64,000 bases of DNA from the NCBI RefSeq assembly GCF_021129175.1, contig NZ_JAJOHV010000018.1:1-64000 (forward strand). The letters run 5' to 3'. A program made the translations under genes and the position numbers. The stretch comes from Chromobacterium piscinae (GTDB lineage Bacteria; Pseudomonadota; Gammaproteobacteria; Burkholderiales; Chromobacteriaceae). How positions within the stretch are numbered: the first letter of the stretch is position 1; each line of letters begins with the position of its first letter. Shown one piece after another: positions 8,953 through 18,296 of this stretch. Under the pieces are notes generated by a model. That model saw nothing but the letters and a program-made list of their open reading frames with translations. It ran no database searches and had not been told where the DNA came from.

Positions 8953-9384
8953 ATGCTGCTGAACACCGTACAACCGGGCGTCGGCGCCAAGCATGCCAAG
9001 CGCCGTGTAGGCCGTGGCATCGGTTCCGGCCTGGGCAAGACTTGCGGCCGCGGCCACAAGGGTCAGAAGAGCCGTGCCGGTGGCTTCCACAAGTTAGGCT
9101 TCGAAGGCGGTCAAATGCCGCTGCAACGTCGTCTGCCGAAGCGCGGCTTCAAGTCTCTGACGGCTCGCTTCGTATGCGAAGTTCGCCTGTCCGAACTGAA
9201 CCTGCTGCCGGTCGATGAAATCGATCTGCTGGCTCTCAAGCAAGCCGGTCTGGTGGCTGCTCAGGCACTCGTTGCCAAAGTAGTCCTGTCCGGCAAGGTT
9301 GAGCGCGCGGTCAAACTGCGTGGTATCAGCGTTACCGCTGGCGCCCGCGCTGCCATCGAGGCTGCCGGCGGCAGCATTGAATAA
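8953..9384 (+). CDS. rplO: 50S ribosomal protein L15
   Basis: L15 (143 residues; 144 in E. coli) is a late-assembly 50S protein with a long glycine- and arginine-rich N-terminal extension, seen here as [20 protein letters not shown] and [20 protein letters not shown]. It directly precedes secY, as in most bacteria. Confidence 0.97.
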   Translation: MLLNTVQPGVGAKHAKRRVGRGIGSGLGKTCGRGHKGQKSRAGGFHKLGFEGGQMPLQRRLPKRGFKSLTARFVCEVRLSELNLLPVDEIDLLALKQAGLVAAQALVAKVVLSGKVERAVKLRGISVTAGARAAIEAAGGSIE

Positions 9385-9395
9385 GGCATAAATTT

Positions 9396-10715
9396 GTGGC
9401 GAATACTTCTCTAGTGGCCAATGCCAATAAGTTTGGTGATCTGAAGCGTCGTATCTGGTTCCTGATTGGCGCGCTGATCGTTTATCGTATCGGCGCCCAT
9501 ATTCCGGTCCCGGGTATCAACCCTGCCGAACTAGCGAAGTTGTTCCACACATCGCAGACGGGCCTGCTCGACATGTTCAACATGTTCTCGGGCGGCGCCC
9601 TCTCGAGGTTTACGGTATTTGCCCTGGGCATCATGCCGTACATCTCGGCTTCCATCATTCTGCAGCTCGCGGCCGAGGTTCTGCCCAGCCTGAAGCAGCT
9701 GAAGAAGGAAGGCGATGCGGGACGTCGCAAGATAACCCAGTACACGCGTTATGCCACCGTGGCGCTCGCAACTTTCCAAAGTTTCGGCATCGCGGTGATG
9801 TTGTACAAGCAGCCTAATCTGGTGATGACTGCTCAGTGGGAGTTTTACCTGACAACCGTGGTGTCTCTGGTCACTGGAACCATGTTCCTGATGTGGTTGG
9901 GCGAACAGATCACCGAGCGCGGTATCGGCAACGGTATCTCGCTGATCATCTGCGCGGGTATCGCCGCAGGTGTTCCGGCTGCGATCGGTAAGACCCTGAC
10001 TCTGACCAGCCAGGGCTCTTTGCCCATCCTGTTTGCCGTGCTGCTGTTTGTCGGAGTGATCCTGGTCACCTTCCTTGTTGTCTACGCTGAGCGTGGCCAA
10101 CGCAAGGTGCTGGTGAACTACGCCAAGCGTCAAGTGGGCAATCGCGTCATGCAAGGCCAGAGCACGCATCTGCCGCTCAAACTGAACATGGCGGGGGTGA
10201 TTCCCCCGATCTTCGCCTCGAGCATCATCCTGTTCCCGGCCACCGTTCTCGGTTGGTTCGGCCAGGGCGAGCACATGGCTTGGCTGAAGGGCGTGGCTGA
10301 CAAGCTGCATCCGGGTCAGCCGATCTATGTGCTGCTGTACGCGGCGGCGATCATCTTCTTCTGCTATTTCTACACGGCGTTGGTTTTCAACCCGAAGGAA
10401 ACGGCTGACAACCTGAAGAAGAGCGGGGCTTTCATTCCGGGCATCCGTCCAGGTGAGCAAACTTCTCGTTATATCGAGAAGATCATCCTGCGGCTGACGC
10501 TGATCGGTGCGATCTACATCACGCTGGTCTGCTTGTTGCCGGAATTCCTGATCCTGAAGTGGAACGTGCCGTTCTATTTCGGCGGTACATCGCTGCTGAT
10601 CATCGTGGTGGTGACGATGGACTTCATGGCGCAGGTGCAGTCCTACGTGTTGTCGCATCAGTATGAGAGCTTGCTGAAGAAGGCCAACTTCAAAGGCAAC
10701 GCCCTTACCCGCTGA
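9396..10715 (+). CDS. secY: Protein translocase subunit SecY
   Basis: SecY (439 residues; 443 in E. coli) is the channel of the SecYEG translocon in the inner membrane. Ten hydrophobic segments are apparent. Signature stretches include the plug region [20 protein letters not shown] (about residues 62-81) and the cytoplasmic loop [17 protein letters not shown]. The start is GTG at 9396 ([17 protein letters not shown]), with AAGG 9 bases upstream. Its place between rplO and infA is the usual spc-operon position. Confidence 0.97.
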   Translation: MANTSLVANANKFGDLKRRIWFLIGALIVYRIGAHIPVPGINPAELAKLFHTSQTGLLDMFNMFSGGALSRFTVFALGIMPYISASIILQLAAEVLPSLKQLKKEGDAGRRKITQYTRYATVALATFQSFGIAVMLYKQPNLVMTAQWEFYLTTVVSLVTGTMFLMWLGEQITERGIGNGISLIICAGIAAGVPAAIGKTLTLTSQGSLPILFAVLLFVGVILVTFLVVYAERGQRKVLVNYAKRQVGNRVMQGQSTHLPLKLNMAGVIPPIFASSIILFPATVLGWFGQGEHMAWLKGVADKLHPGQPIYVLLYAAAIIFFCYFYTALVFNPKETADNLKKSGAFIPGIRPGEQTSRYIEKIILRLTLIGAIYITLVCLLPEFLILKWNVPFYFGGTSLLIIVVVTMDFMAQVQSYVLSHQYESLLKKANFKGNALTR

Positions 10716-10738
10716 CACACGAGTTGACACTGGGTTAT

Positions 10739-10957
10739 ATGGCTAAGGAAGACACTATCCAGATGCAGGGCGAGATCTTGGAAAATTTGCCCAGCGCAAC
10801 TTTCAAGATCAAGCTTGAAAATGGACACGTGGTACTCGGGCATATCTCTGGGAAGATGCGGATGCACTACATCCGCATCCTGCCGGGCGACAAGGTGACT
10901 GTGGAGTTGACTCCATACGATCTGTCTAGAGCCCGTATTGTGTTCCGTGCGAAGTAA
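10739..10957 (+). CDS. infA: Translation initiation factor IF-1
   Basis: IF-1 (72 residues, as in E. coli) is a single OB-fold domain that binds the 30S A site during initiation. [20 protein letters not shown] and the RIVFRAK end are typical. An in-frame TTG five codons upstream is not used by the family. secY-infA-rpmJ linkage is standard in betaproteobacteria. The ribosome-binding site is weak (TGGG). Confidence 0.97.
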   Translation: MAKEDTIQMQGEILENLPSATFKIKLENGHVVLGHISGKMRMHYIRILPGDKVTVELTPYDLSRARIVFRAK

Positions 10958-10994
10958 CGCATTCGCTCTTTTTTGGATTTGAAAGGATCTGAAC

Positions 10995-11108
10995 ATGCGA
11001 GTACAGCCTTCTGTAAAGAAGATTTGCCGTAATTGCAAAATCATTCGTCGCAATCGCGTAGTTCGCGTGATCTGCACGGACCCGCGTCACAAGCAAAAAC
11101 AAGGCTAA
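10995..11108 (+). CDS. rpmJ: 50S ribosomal protein L36 (zinc type)
   Basis: This 37-codon gene ([15 protein letters not shown]...) has AAAGGA 7 bases upstream of its ATG. Cys11, Cys14, Cys27 and His32 form the zinc ribbon of the C+ form of L36, the smallest 50S protein. It sits between infA and rpsM, its usual place at the end of the spc operon. Confidence 0.95.
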   Translation: MRVQPSVKKICRNCKIIRRNRVVRVICTDPRHKQKQG

Positions 11109-11111
11109 CAT

Positions 11112-11140
11112 TTGTTAGACCTCGATTTGCGTGATACAAT
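11112..11140 (+). promoter_or_regulatory. Candidate sigma-70 promoter before rpsM
   Basis: TTGTTA at 11112-11117 and TACAAT at 11135-11140 are 17 bases apart, immediately after the rpmJ stop. A short inverted repeat (TTTGCG and CGCAAA) spans the -10 box. It would serve the alpha operon (rpsM-rpsK-rpsD-rpoA-rplQ), which has its own promoter in E. coli. The E. coli S4-binding pseudoknot leader was not recognised in the roughly 30-base leader left here. Confidence 0.55.
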
Positions 11141-11178
11141 CGCAAACTTTTCAAGGTCTTAAGGCTTAAGGAAAGAGT

Positions 11179-11541
11179 ATGGCCCGTATTGCAGGGGTAA
11201 ACATCCCCAATCATGCGCATGCCGTTATCGGCCTGCAGGCAATTTTCGGCGTCGGTCAGACTCGCGCTCAGCAAATTTGTGCTGCAGCTGGCGTGAATCC
11301 TTCCACCAAGGTGAAGGATCTGACTGAAGCTGAGATGGAGACTCTGCGTGATCAAGTCGCCAAGTTCACCGTTGAAGGTGATCTGCGTCGTGAAATCACA
11401 ATGAGCATCAAGCGTCTGATGGACATGGGCTGCTATCGCGGCTTCCGCCATCGTCGCGGCTTGCCGTGCCGCGGTCAACGCACTCGCACCAATGCTCGCA
11501 CCCGCAAGGGTCCGCGCAAGGCGATTGCCGGCAAGAAGTAA
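11179..11541 (+). CDS. rpsM: 30S ribosomal protein S13
   Basis: S13 (120 residues; 118 in E. coli) sits in the 30S head, contacts P-site tRNA with its basic tail, and bridges to L5. [20 protein letters not shown] and the tail [18 protein letters not shown] are diagnostic. It is the first gene of the alpha-operon part. Confidence 0.97.
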   Translation: MARIAGVNIPNHAHAVIGLQAIFGVGQTRAQQICAAAGVNPSTKVKDLTEAEMETLRDQVAKFTVEGDLRREITMSIKRLMDMGCYRGFRHRRGLPCRGQRTRTNARTRKGPRKAIAGKK

Positions 11542-11558
11542 ACTAAGGAACACAGAGA

Positions 11559-11954
<396 letters not shown>

Positions 11955-11972
11955 TTCGGAGAGTGTGAGAAC

Positions 11973-12593
11973 ATGGCACGTTATATTGGCCCGAAGTGCA
12001 AGCTCGCTCGTCGTGAAGGCACCGACCTTTTCCTGAAGAGCGCGCGTCGTGCACTGGATTCCAAATGCAAACTGGATGCTGCCCCCGGCCAGCACGGCGC
12101 CCGTCGCGGCCGTCTGTCGGACTACGGCGTCCAGCTGCGTGAAAAGCAGAAAATCCGCCGCATCTACGGCGTACTAGAGCGTCAGTTCCGCAATTACTTT
12201 GCGGAAGCTGTTCGCCGCAAGGGCTCCACGGGTGAAAACCTGCTGAAGCTGCTTGAGTCCCGCCTGGACAACGTTGTATATCGCATGGGCTTTGGCTCCA
12301 CTCGCGCCGAAGCGCGCCAGCTGGTCAGCCACAAGGCTATCGTTGTGAACGGCCAGGTTGTGAACATTCCGTCCTACCAGGTTAAAGCCGGTGACGTAGT
12401 GACCGTCCGTGAGAAGGCCAAGAAGCAGGCCCGTATCGTCGAAGGCCTGGCTCTGGCCGAGCAAGGCGGCTTCCCGTCTTGGGTGTCTGTTGACTCCAAG
12501 AAAATGGAAGGCGTTTTCAAATCCACTCCGGAACGTTCCGAACTGTCTAGCGATATCAACGAACAACTCGTTGTGGAATTCTACTCCAAGTAA
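11973..12593 (+). CDS. rpsD: 30S ribosomal protein S4
   Basis: S4 (206 residues, as in E. coli) nucleates 30S assembly by binding the 16S rRNA 5' domain and, with S5, affects decoding fidelity. It represses the alpha operon in E. coli. [20 protein letters not shown] and the S4 RNA-binding domain ([20 protein letters not shown], from about residue 93) are seen. Confidence 0.97.
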   Translation: MARYIGPKCKLARREGTDLFLKSARRALDSKCKLDAAPGQHGARRGRLSDYGVQLREKQKIRRIYGVLERQFRNYFAEAVRRKGSTGENLLKLLESRLDNVVYRMGFGSTRAEARQLVSHKAIVVNGQVVNIPSYQVKAGDVVTVREKAKKQARIVEGLALAEQGGFPSWVSVDSKKMEGVFKSTPERSELSSDINEQLVVEFYSK

Positions 12594-12616
12594 TCGCTAG
12601 CTCTTAGGGAATGACT

Positions 12617-13600
12617 ATGCAAAACAGCGCTTCGGAATTTCTGAAACCTCGTCTGATCGACGTACAGCCGGTTTCCGCCACTCACGCTCGCGTGTCGATG
12701 GAGCCGTTCGAGCGCGGCTATGCCCATACTCTGGGCAATTCGCTGCGTCGTATCCTGCTGTCGTCGATGCCGGGCTATGCTCCGACCGAAGTGACTATCG
12801 CTGGCGTTTTGCATGAGTATTCCGCACTTGACGGCGTGCGGGAGGATGTCGTTGACATCCTCCTCAACCTCAAGGGCGTAGTGCTTAAGCTGCATGGTCG
12901 CGACAGTGTCGTGCTGACCTTGAAAAAGGAAGGCGAGGGCGCTGTCTTGGCTAGCGATATCGAGCTGCCGCATGATGTGGAAGTGATCAATCCGGAACAC
13001 GTGATTTGTCACATCTCCTCCGGCGGCAAGATCGACATGGAGGTCAAGGTGGAGAAGGGCCGCGGCTATCAGCCGGTGTCCGTTCGCACCAGCCATGACG
13101 ACAACCGTTCCATCGGTACCATTCAACTGGACGCTTCCTTCTCGCCGGTTCGCCGCGTGAGCTTCGCTGTGGAAAGCGCCCGTGTGGAACAGCGTACCGA
13201 CCTCGACCGCCTGGTTCTCGACATCGAGACCAACGGCGTCATCGAGCCGGAGCAGGCTGTGCGCAACGCAGCCCGCATCCTGATGGACCAGCTGTCGATC
13301 TTTGCCGACCTCCAGGGCACAGCGGTTGAAGAAGTCGTTGAAAAGGCGCCGCCGATCGATCCGATCCTGCTGCGTCCGGTAGACGATCTTGAACTGACGG
13401 TCCGTTCGGCCAACTGCCTGAAAGCAGAGAACATTTATTACATCGGCGATCTGATCCAGCGCACCGAAACCGAGCTTCTGAAGACTCCGAACCTCGGCCG
13501 CAAGTCGCTGAACGAGATCAAGGAAGTTCTCGCTTCCAAGGGCCTGACTCTCGGCATGAAGCTCGAGAACTGGCCTCCGGCTGGTCTGGAAAAGCCGTAA
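12617..13600 (+). CDS. rpoA: RNA polymerase alpha subunit
   Basis: Alpha (327 residues; 329 in E. coli) dimerises through its N-terminal domain to start assembly of RNA polymerase. The motif [20 protein letters not shown] (about residues 32-51) marks that domain. The C-terminal domain that contacts UP elements and activators is complete ([20 protein letters not shown]). The ATG at 12617 lies 6 bases after AGGGA and gives the family start [12 protein letters not shown]; the ATG at 12611 touches that site and is unlikely. Confidence 0.98.
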   Translation: MQNSASEFLKPRLIDVQPVSATHARVSMEPFERGYAHTLGNSLRRILLSSMPGYAPTEVTIAGVLHEYSALDGVREDVVDILLNLKGVVLKLHGRDSVVLTLKKEGEGAVLASDIELPHDVEVINPEHVICHISSGGKIDMEVKVEKGRGYQPVSVRTSHDDNRSIGTIQLDASFSPVRRVSFAVESARVEQRTDLDRLVLDIETNGVIEPEQAVRNAARILMDQLSIFADLQGTAVEEVVEKAPPIDPILLRPVDDLELTVRSANCLKAENIYYIGDLIQRTETELLKTPNLGRKSLNEIKEVLASKGLTLGMKLENWPPAGLEKP

Positions 13601-13624
13601 GTTTGAGACTAAAGGACATTAACA

Positions 13625-14020
13625 ATGCGTCATCGTTACAGTAATCGTAAACTGAACCGCACGACCAGCCATCGTCTGGCGATGCTGCGTAACATGGCCA
13701 ACTCGCTGCTGAAGCACGAAGTTATCGTGACCACGCTGCCGAAGGCCAAGGAACTGCGTCGTGTGGCCGAGCCGCTCATTACGCTCGGCAAAAAGCCGTC
13801 TCTCGCCAACCGTCGTCTGGCGTTCGACCGCACCCGTGACCGCGAAATCGTGGTTAAACTCTTCGACGTGCTCGGCTCGCGCTACGCTACCCGCAATGGC
13901 GGTTACGTGCGCATCCTGAAGTACGGTTTCCGCAAGGGCGACAACGCCCCGATGGCTCTGGTAGAGCTGGTGGACCGTCCGGAAGACGCCGTTGCCGTAG
14001 AAGACAACTCCGCCGATTAA
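13625..14020 (+). CDS. rplQ: 50S ribosomal protein L17
   Basis: L17 (131 residues; 127 in E. coli) is an exit-side 50S protein. [20 protein letters not shown] is the invariant N-terminus, and the core [19 protein letters not shown] is typical. It is the last gene of the superoperon and is followed by a strong terminator. Confidence 0.97.
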   Translation: MRHRYSNRKLNRTTSHRLAMLRNMANSLLKHEVIVTTLPKAKELRRVAEPLITLGKKPSLANRRLAFDRTRDREIVVKLFDVLGSRYATRNGGYVRILKYGFRKGDNAPMALVELVDRPEDAVAVEDNSAD

Positions 14021-14040
14021 TCGACGAAGTTGAAAGAAAA

Positions 14041-14067
14041 AGCCAGCTCCTTGGAGCTGGCTTTTTT
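14041..14067 (+). terminator. Intrinsic terminator after rplQ
   Basis: A perfect 10-bp stem (AGCCAGCTCC at 14041-14050 with GGAGCTGGCT at 14053-14062) is followed by a run of T. It ends the ribosomal superoperon. The symmetric A-rich side could also help stop the convergent glutaminase gene. Confidence 0.92.
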
Positions 14068-14114
14068 CATGTCTGGAAAGCCGGGTTTGCCTAGCGGGCC
14101 CGGCTTTGTCGCGT

Positions 14115-15029
14115 CTAGAAGATGGATAGTCCGGTGCGGGTGGTGAAGCGGTCCAGCGCTTCCAGGCCCAGCACCGAGTTGCCGCGGGCATCCAGCTGAG
14201 GACTCCATACCGCGATGCTCATCTTGCCCGGAATCACCGCCAGCAGGCCGCCCCCGACGCCGCTTTTCACCGGCAGGCCGACGCGATAGGCGAACTCGCC
14301 GGCGGCGTCGTAAGTGCCGCAAGTCAACATGACGGCGTTCACCTGTTTGGCCTGGCTGCGAGTCAGGTATTGTCGTCCGGTCTGGGGAGAGGCGCCGTGG
14401 TTGGCCAGGAACAGGCCGGCGCGGGCCAGCTCGCGGCAGCTCATCGCGATGCTGCAGTTGTGGAAGTAATGATCCAGCACCGTCTCTACCGGATGGTCGA
14501 GGTTGCCGTAGCTTTTCATGAAGTGGGCCAGCGCCGCGTTGCGGTCGCCGTGCTCGCGTTCCGAAGCGGCGATCGCCTCGTCGGCGGCGAGGCCGGGGTT
14601 GCCGGCCTCATTCCTCAGCCAGGCCAGCAGCTGCAAGTGCGAGTCGCCGAAATGGCTGATCGCTCGATCGGTGACCGCCAGCGCGCCGGCGTTGATGAAG
14701 GGATTGCGCGGAATGCCATGCTCGTATTCCAGCTGCACCAGCGAGTTGAACGGATTGCCGGACGGTTCCTTGCCGACGTGGCGCCACAGCGCCTCGCCGT
14801 CGGCCTGCAGCGTCAGGGCCAGCATGAAGGCTTTGCTGATGCTTTGGATGGAGAAGGGGACGTCGGCTTCGCCGCAGCCATATTCCTGTCCATCCAGCGT
14901 GTGGATGGCGAAACCGAACTGATGCGGAGGCACCGAGGCCAGCGCCGGGATGTAGTCGGCGACCTGGCCCCGGTCGTAAAACGGCAGCACTTGCTGCCGG
15001 ATATCTTCAATGAGCGCTTGCAGATTCAT
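14115..15029 (-). CDS. glsA: Glutaminase
   Basis: This 304-residue protein belongs to the beta-lactamase-fold glutaminases that hydrolyse L-glutamine to glutamate and ammonia in the cytosol. The nucleophile motif SxxK is Ser63-Ile-Ser-Lys66 (FSIQSISKAF). Further family blocks are GNPFNSLVQLEYEHGIPRNP and INAGALAVTDRA. Length matches E. coli GlsA/GlsB (308-310). It is transcribed toward rplQ and appears to be a single-gene unit; its start is 34 bases from the end of the MOSC gene, so the two may be co-transcribed. Confidence 0.93.
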   Translation of the reverse strand: MNLQALIEDIRQQVLPFYDRGQVADYIPALASVPPHQFGFAIHTLDGQEYGCGEADVPFSIQSISKAFMLALTLQADGEALWRHVGKEPSGNPFNSLVQLEYEHGIPRNPFINAGALAVTDRAISHFGDSHLQLLAWLRNEAGNPGLAADEAIAASEREHGDRNAALAHFMKSYGNLDHPVETVLDHYFHNCSIAMSCRELARAGLFLANHGASPQTGRQYLTRSQAKQVNAVMLTCGTYDAAGEFAYRVGLPVKSGVGGGLLAVIPGKMSIAVWSPQLDARGNSVLGLEALDRFTTRTGLSIF

Positions 15030-15062
15030 TGACAGATTGTAAGCACTTGCCGGCAGCCCAGT

Positions 15063-15860
15063 CTAGAAGCTGTAGCGCTGCTCCAGAACCTCGACCGGCG
15101 CGTCAAGCTCAAGCACGCCTTCGTTGCGGGCGCGCAGGTTCATGCCGAAGCAGACGCCTTCATCCAGGCGGCGGGTGCGGACCAGGGTCTGCAGCGGCTC
15201 GCCGTCGGCGCGTTTTTCGCCCAAGTCCGGATCCACGGTGGTCAGCACGCAGCGCACACAGGGCTTCATCACGTCGAATTCAAGCTCGCCGATGCGGATC
15301 ACCTGCCAATCGTCCTCTTCCCACGGATACGCGCCGCTTACGACGAGATTGGGGCGGAAGTGGCGCAGCGTGACGGGCTCGGGGAGCTGGCGGTTCAAAT
15401 CGTCGAGCGAGGCCTGGTTGACCAGCAGGAAAGGGTAGCCGTCGGCGAAGCTCATCTTCTCGGTCCCGCCCTTGAATGGTCGGTTGGATTGCGCGCCCAG
15501 CCACAGCAGCCGGCATTCGCAGCCGAGAATGTCGGCGAACCAGGCGTCGACGCGTTCGTCGCCGTGCCAGGCCTGGAAGCCGTCCTTCCACACCTGGGCC
15601 GGGTGAGGCCGGGTGTAGACGGTGGCCATCGCGAAGATCGGCGGTTGGCCGGCGCGATGCAGCAGCACGCCGCCCGGCAACAGCTCGGCGCGGACGGTGA
15701 CCAGTTGGGGATGCGTGCGCGCGGTGATCTGTTGGCCGTCCGGGCTGACCAGCAGCCATTCGCGGTCGTGAAGCAAGCCCAGCTTGCCCGCGTAGGCGCG
15801 GTCGAAGGCGATGCCGCGGCAGGACTTCACCGGATGGACGAACATGGCGCTCAGGTGCAT
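15063..15860 (-). CDS. MOSC domain protein, YcbX-type without ferredoxin domain
   Basis: A 265-residue protein with an N-terminal MOSC beta-barrel (MFVHPVKSCRGIAFDRAYAG) and a C-terminal MOSC domain (MKPCVRCVLTTVDPDLGEK) holding the conserved cysteine expected to bind the molybdenum cofactor. E. coli YcbX, which detoxifies N-hydroxylated bases with CysJ, has the same two domains plus a 2Fe-2S ferredoxin domain that is absent here. The ATG at 15860 has GGAG 6 bases upstream; an ATG four codons earlier has none. Substrate unknown; a reductase role on N-hydroxylated compounds is an inference. Confidence 0.8.
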   Translation of the reverse strand: MHLSAMFVHPVKSCRGIAFDRAYAGKLGLLHDREWLLVSPDGQQITARTHPQLVTVRAELLPGGVLLHRAGQPPIFAMATVYTRPHPAQVWKDGFQAWHGDERVDAWFADILGCECRLLWLGAQSNRPFKGGTEKMSFADGYPFLLVNQASLDDLNRQLPEPVTLRHFRPNLVVSGAYPWEEDDWQVIRIGELEFDVMKPCVRCVLTTVDPDLGEKRADGEPLQTLVRTRRLDEGVCFGMNLRARNEGVLELDAPVEVLEQRYSF

Positions 15861-16244
15861 GGGGGTCTCCATTGTCGTATAGACGGCATGCTAGCACGGA
15901 GGCGGCGGGGGGACGGGTGCGGCGTGCCGATTTTCAAGCATGGCGCCTGGATGGGCGCGGCAAGTTGTAACGTGGGCATTGCATATCTGCGACCGGGCAT
16001 TTACATTGAGATGCCCACCGCTTATTGTCGGACTGTCGTGCGATGGCCGGCGCTGCCGATGGAGTGGATGTTTCATGCCATCTGGAAAAATGGAGGGCAA
16101 AATTTGCGAGAAGGGAATTGTTCGTTGAGCTTTATGCTTATTCGGACTAAACCTGAGTAGAGGCTTACAAGATAACAGCGCCCGATGCCGCAAGCCCGCG
16201 GTCGATGCGGCCTGGCAAGTAATTGGGGATGAGGAGGAAGTGTA
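15861..16244. other. Intergenic region between divergent MOSC and chemoreceptor genes
   Basis: About 380 bases with no convincing gene. It contains an inverted repeat GGGCAT (15995-16000)/ATGCCC (16011-16016), a FliA-like promoter candidate at 16148-16175, and the AGGAGGA ribosome-binding site of the chemoreceptor just before 16245. The part nearest the MOSC gene is very G-rich. Confidence 0.6.
16148..16175 (+). promoter_or_regulatory. Possible FliA (sigma-28) promoter of the chemoreceptor gene
   Basis: TAAA at 16148 and CAAGATAA at 16168-16175 resemble the TAAA...GCCGATAA boxes of motility promoters, but the -10-like box differs at two positions and the spacer is 12 rather than 11 bases. 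It lies about 70 bases upstream of a chemoreceptor gene, a class often under FliA control. Weak sequence evidence. Confidence 0.3.
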
Positions 16245-18122
16245 ATGCGCTCTTTGCGTGTCAAGCTGATTGCAGTGATTGCCCTGCTGCTGGTATTGCT
16301 GGGTATGGTGATTACCGTGCTGGTCTACGGCCAGATGCGGAATGAGATCGTCCGTGGCGTCGATAATGAGTTGGGCGGCACCTCCAAGGGCTACTCGGCC
16401 CTGGTGAGCAGCTGGTACAAGAGCAAGGTGGGCGTGGTGATCGCGGCCAATCCGCTGGTGGGCACGCCGGATCCGCGGCAGACCCTGGCCAGGATGAGCC
16501 AGGCGGGCGGCTTCGACATGACCTATATCGGCACCGCCGATCACGTGATGATACGCTCCGACATGAAGCCGCAACCGCAAGGCTACGATCCGGTTGCACG
16601 GCCGTGGTATCAGCAGGCGGCGGCCAGCGGCAACCCCGGCGTCTCCGATCCCTATGTCGATTTCGACACTAAGAAGCTGGTGGTGACCTTCGTGTCGCCG
16701 GTCAAGGACGGCAGCACGCTGAAGGCGGTGGTCGGCGGCGACATCTTCATCGACGACCTGGTCAAGACCGTGCTGTCGGTCAAGCTGCGCGGCAACGGCT
16801 ACGCTTTCCTGGTGGACAAGAGCGGCAAGGTGATCGCCCACCCGGACGCCAGCCTGACGCTGAAGCCGCTGTCCGAGAAAGTGCCGGAGCTGACCGGCGA
16901 CCGCCTGACCAAGCTGGCGACCGATACCACGATGCAGGAGGTCAGCATCGGGGGCGAGAGCAAGCTGATCGAGGTGCAGCCGGTGGAGGGCACCAACTGG
17001 CTGCTGGGCGTGGTGACCGACGAATCGGTGGTCACCGGGCCGCTGAACACCTTGCTGCTGACCGTGATCGGCATCGGCGCGCTGTGCGTGTTGATCCTGA
17101 TCCCGGTGGCGAGCGTGATGCTGAGCAAGATGCTGGCCGGCCTGGGCCGCCTGCGCAACGCGATGCTGGAAATTTCCCAGGGCGAAGGCGACCTGACCCG
17201 CCGCATCCAGGTGACCGGCCAGGATGAGATCGCCGAAACCGCCACCGCGTTCAACCGTTTCATCGGCCAATTGCAGAAGATGTTCATCGCGGTGAAGGAA
17301 GAGGCCGAACGGGTGACCGGCGGCGTCGAGAGCGTGACCGACACCGTGGACAAGGTGGCGCACGATTCGCGCCAGATTTCCGATGTGTCCAGCTCCAACG
17401 CGGCGACGCTGGAGGAGATCACCGTCAGCATCTCCCACATCGCCGACGCGGCCCGCGAAGCGGACGGCTTGGTCAACCATACCGGCCAGGTGTCCAGCGA
17501 GAGCGCGCACGGCATGCAGCAGATCTCGCAGGAGATGAACAGCACCGTCGAGGCGGTGAAGGGGCTGTCCACGATGCTGGGCTCGCTCGATCAGCGTTCG
17601 CAGCAGATCAGCGGCATCACCAATGTGATCAAAGACATCGCCGACCAGACCAATCTGTTGGCGCTGAACGCGGCGATCGAAGCGGCGCGCGCCGGCGAAA
17701 TGGGCCGCGGCTTCGCGGTGGTGGCCGACGAGGTGCGCAAGCTGGCCGAGCGCACCGGCCAGGCCACGGTGGAGATTTCCGGCATGGTCAGCACCATCCG
17801 CGAGGAAACCAGCCAGGCGGTCAGCAATATGCAGCGCACCGTCAGCTCGGTCGACGGCGGCGTGGAACTGACGCTGGGCGCGGTGCAGCGCATCGAACAG
17901 ATCCAGCAGGCGATGCAGGAGGTGATGGCCAAGATGAACGAGATCACCTTGTCCACCAGCGAGCAGCACAAGGCCACCACGATGATCGCCCAGAGCACCG
18001 AGCAGATCAACGGCCGCATCGTCGACAGCGACGACGCCTTGCAAACCGTGCGCGACACGCTGTCCGAGCTGTCGCACTCGGCCAGCAGCATGCGGCAGCT
18101 GTTCTCCAGCTTCCGCGTCTGA
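16245..18122 (+). CDS. Methyl-accepting chemotaxis protein, dCache sensor (amino-acid type)
   Basis: A 625-residue transmembrane chemoreceptor. TM1 is at about residues 6-28, followed by a periplasmic double-Cache domain to about residue 270, TM2 (about 271-295), HAMP, and the signalling domain with the hairpin tip [20 protein letters not shown] near residues 465-484. The sensor contains [16 protein letters not shown] and GGDIFIDD, which match the Y-R-W-Y-Y-D pattern of dCache receptors for amino acids (PctA type). The ligand class is therefore inferred to be amino acids. No C-terminal CheR-tethering pentapeptide is seen; the protein ends LFSSFRV. Confidence 0.92.
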   Translation: MRSLRVKLIAVIALLLVLLGMVITVLVYGQMRNEIVRGVDNELGGTSKGYSALVSSWYKSKVGVVIAANPLVGTPDPRQTLARMSQAGGFDMTYIGTADHVMIRSDMKPQPQGYDPVARPWYQQAAASGNPGVSDPYVDFDTKKLVVTFVSPVKDGSTLKAVVGGDIFIDDLVKTVLSVKLRGNGYAFLVDKSGKVIAHPDASLTLKPLSEKVPELTGDRLTKLATDTTMQEVSIGGESKLIEVQPVEGTNWLLGVVTDESVVTGPLNTLLLTVIGIGALCVLILIPVASVMLSKMLAGLGRLRNAMLEISQGEGDLTRRIQVTGQDEIAETATAFNRFIGQLQKMFIAVKEEAERVTGGVESVTDTVDKVAHDSRQISDVSSSNAATLEEITVSISHIADAAREADGLVNHTGQVSSESAHGMQQISQEMNSTVEAVKGLSTMLGSLDQRSQQISGITNVIKDIADQTNLLALNAAIEAARAGEMGRGFAVVADEVRKLAERTGQATVEISGMVSTIREETSQAVSNMQRTVSSVDGGVELTLGAVQRIEQIQQAMQEVMAKMNEITLSTSEQHKATTMIAQSTEQINGRIVDSDDALQTVRDTLSELSHSASSMRQLFSSFRV

Positions 18123-18136
18123 TCGACCCGTCCCTC

Positions 18137-18160
18137 AAGCCCGGCATGTCCGGGCTTTTT
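18137..18160 (+). terminator. Intrinsic terminator after the first chemoreceptor
   Basis: AAGCCCGG (18137-18144) pairs with CCGGGCTT (18150-18157) around a 5-base loop, and T continues to 18160. It lies 15 bases behind the stop codon, so the two chemoreceptor genes are probably separate transcripts. Confidence 0.8.
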
Positions 18161-18296
18161 CATGCCTGCTAGCCTTGCGCTTGATCGGAATGCGCAAAAC
18201 GGCGTGGCGGCGGGGGGCATCCGTTTCTAGAATAATTTTGTAATCGAACTATCAAAACAAGCACGAATACGTGCGGGGTTGGGGAAGGAGCGGGAA

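Noticed and set aside
14115-15032. + strand open frames opposite the glutaminase
   Set aside because: The - strand frame carries SxxK and further glutaminase blocks; the + frames are shadows.
15891-18077. Long - strand open frame opposite the first chemoreceptor
   Set aside because: Its translation is His/Gln/Asp-rich low-complexity sequence typical of antisense shadows, and the + strand gene has a complete domain structure.
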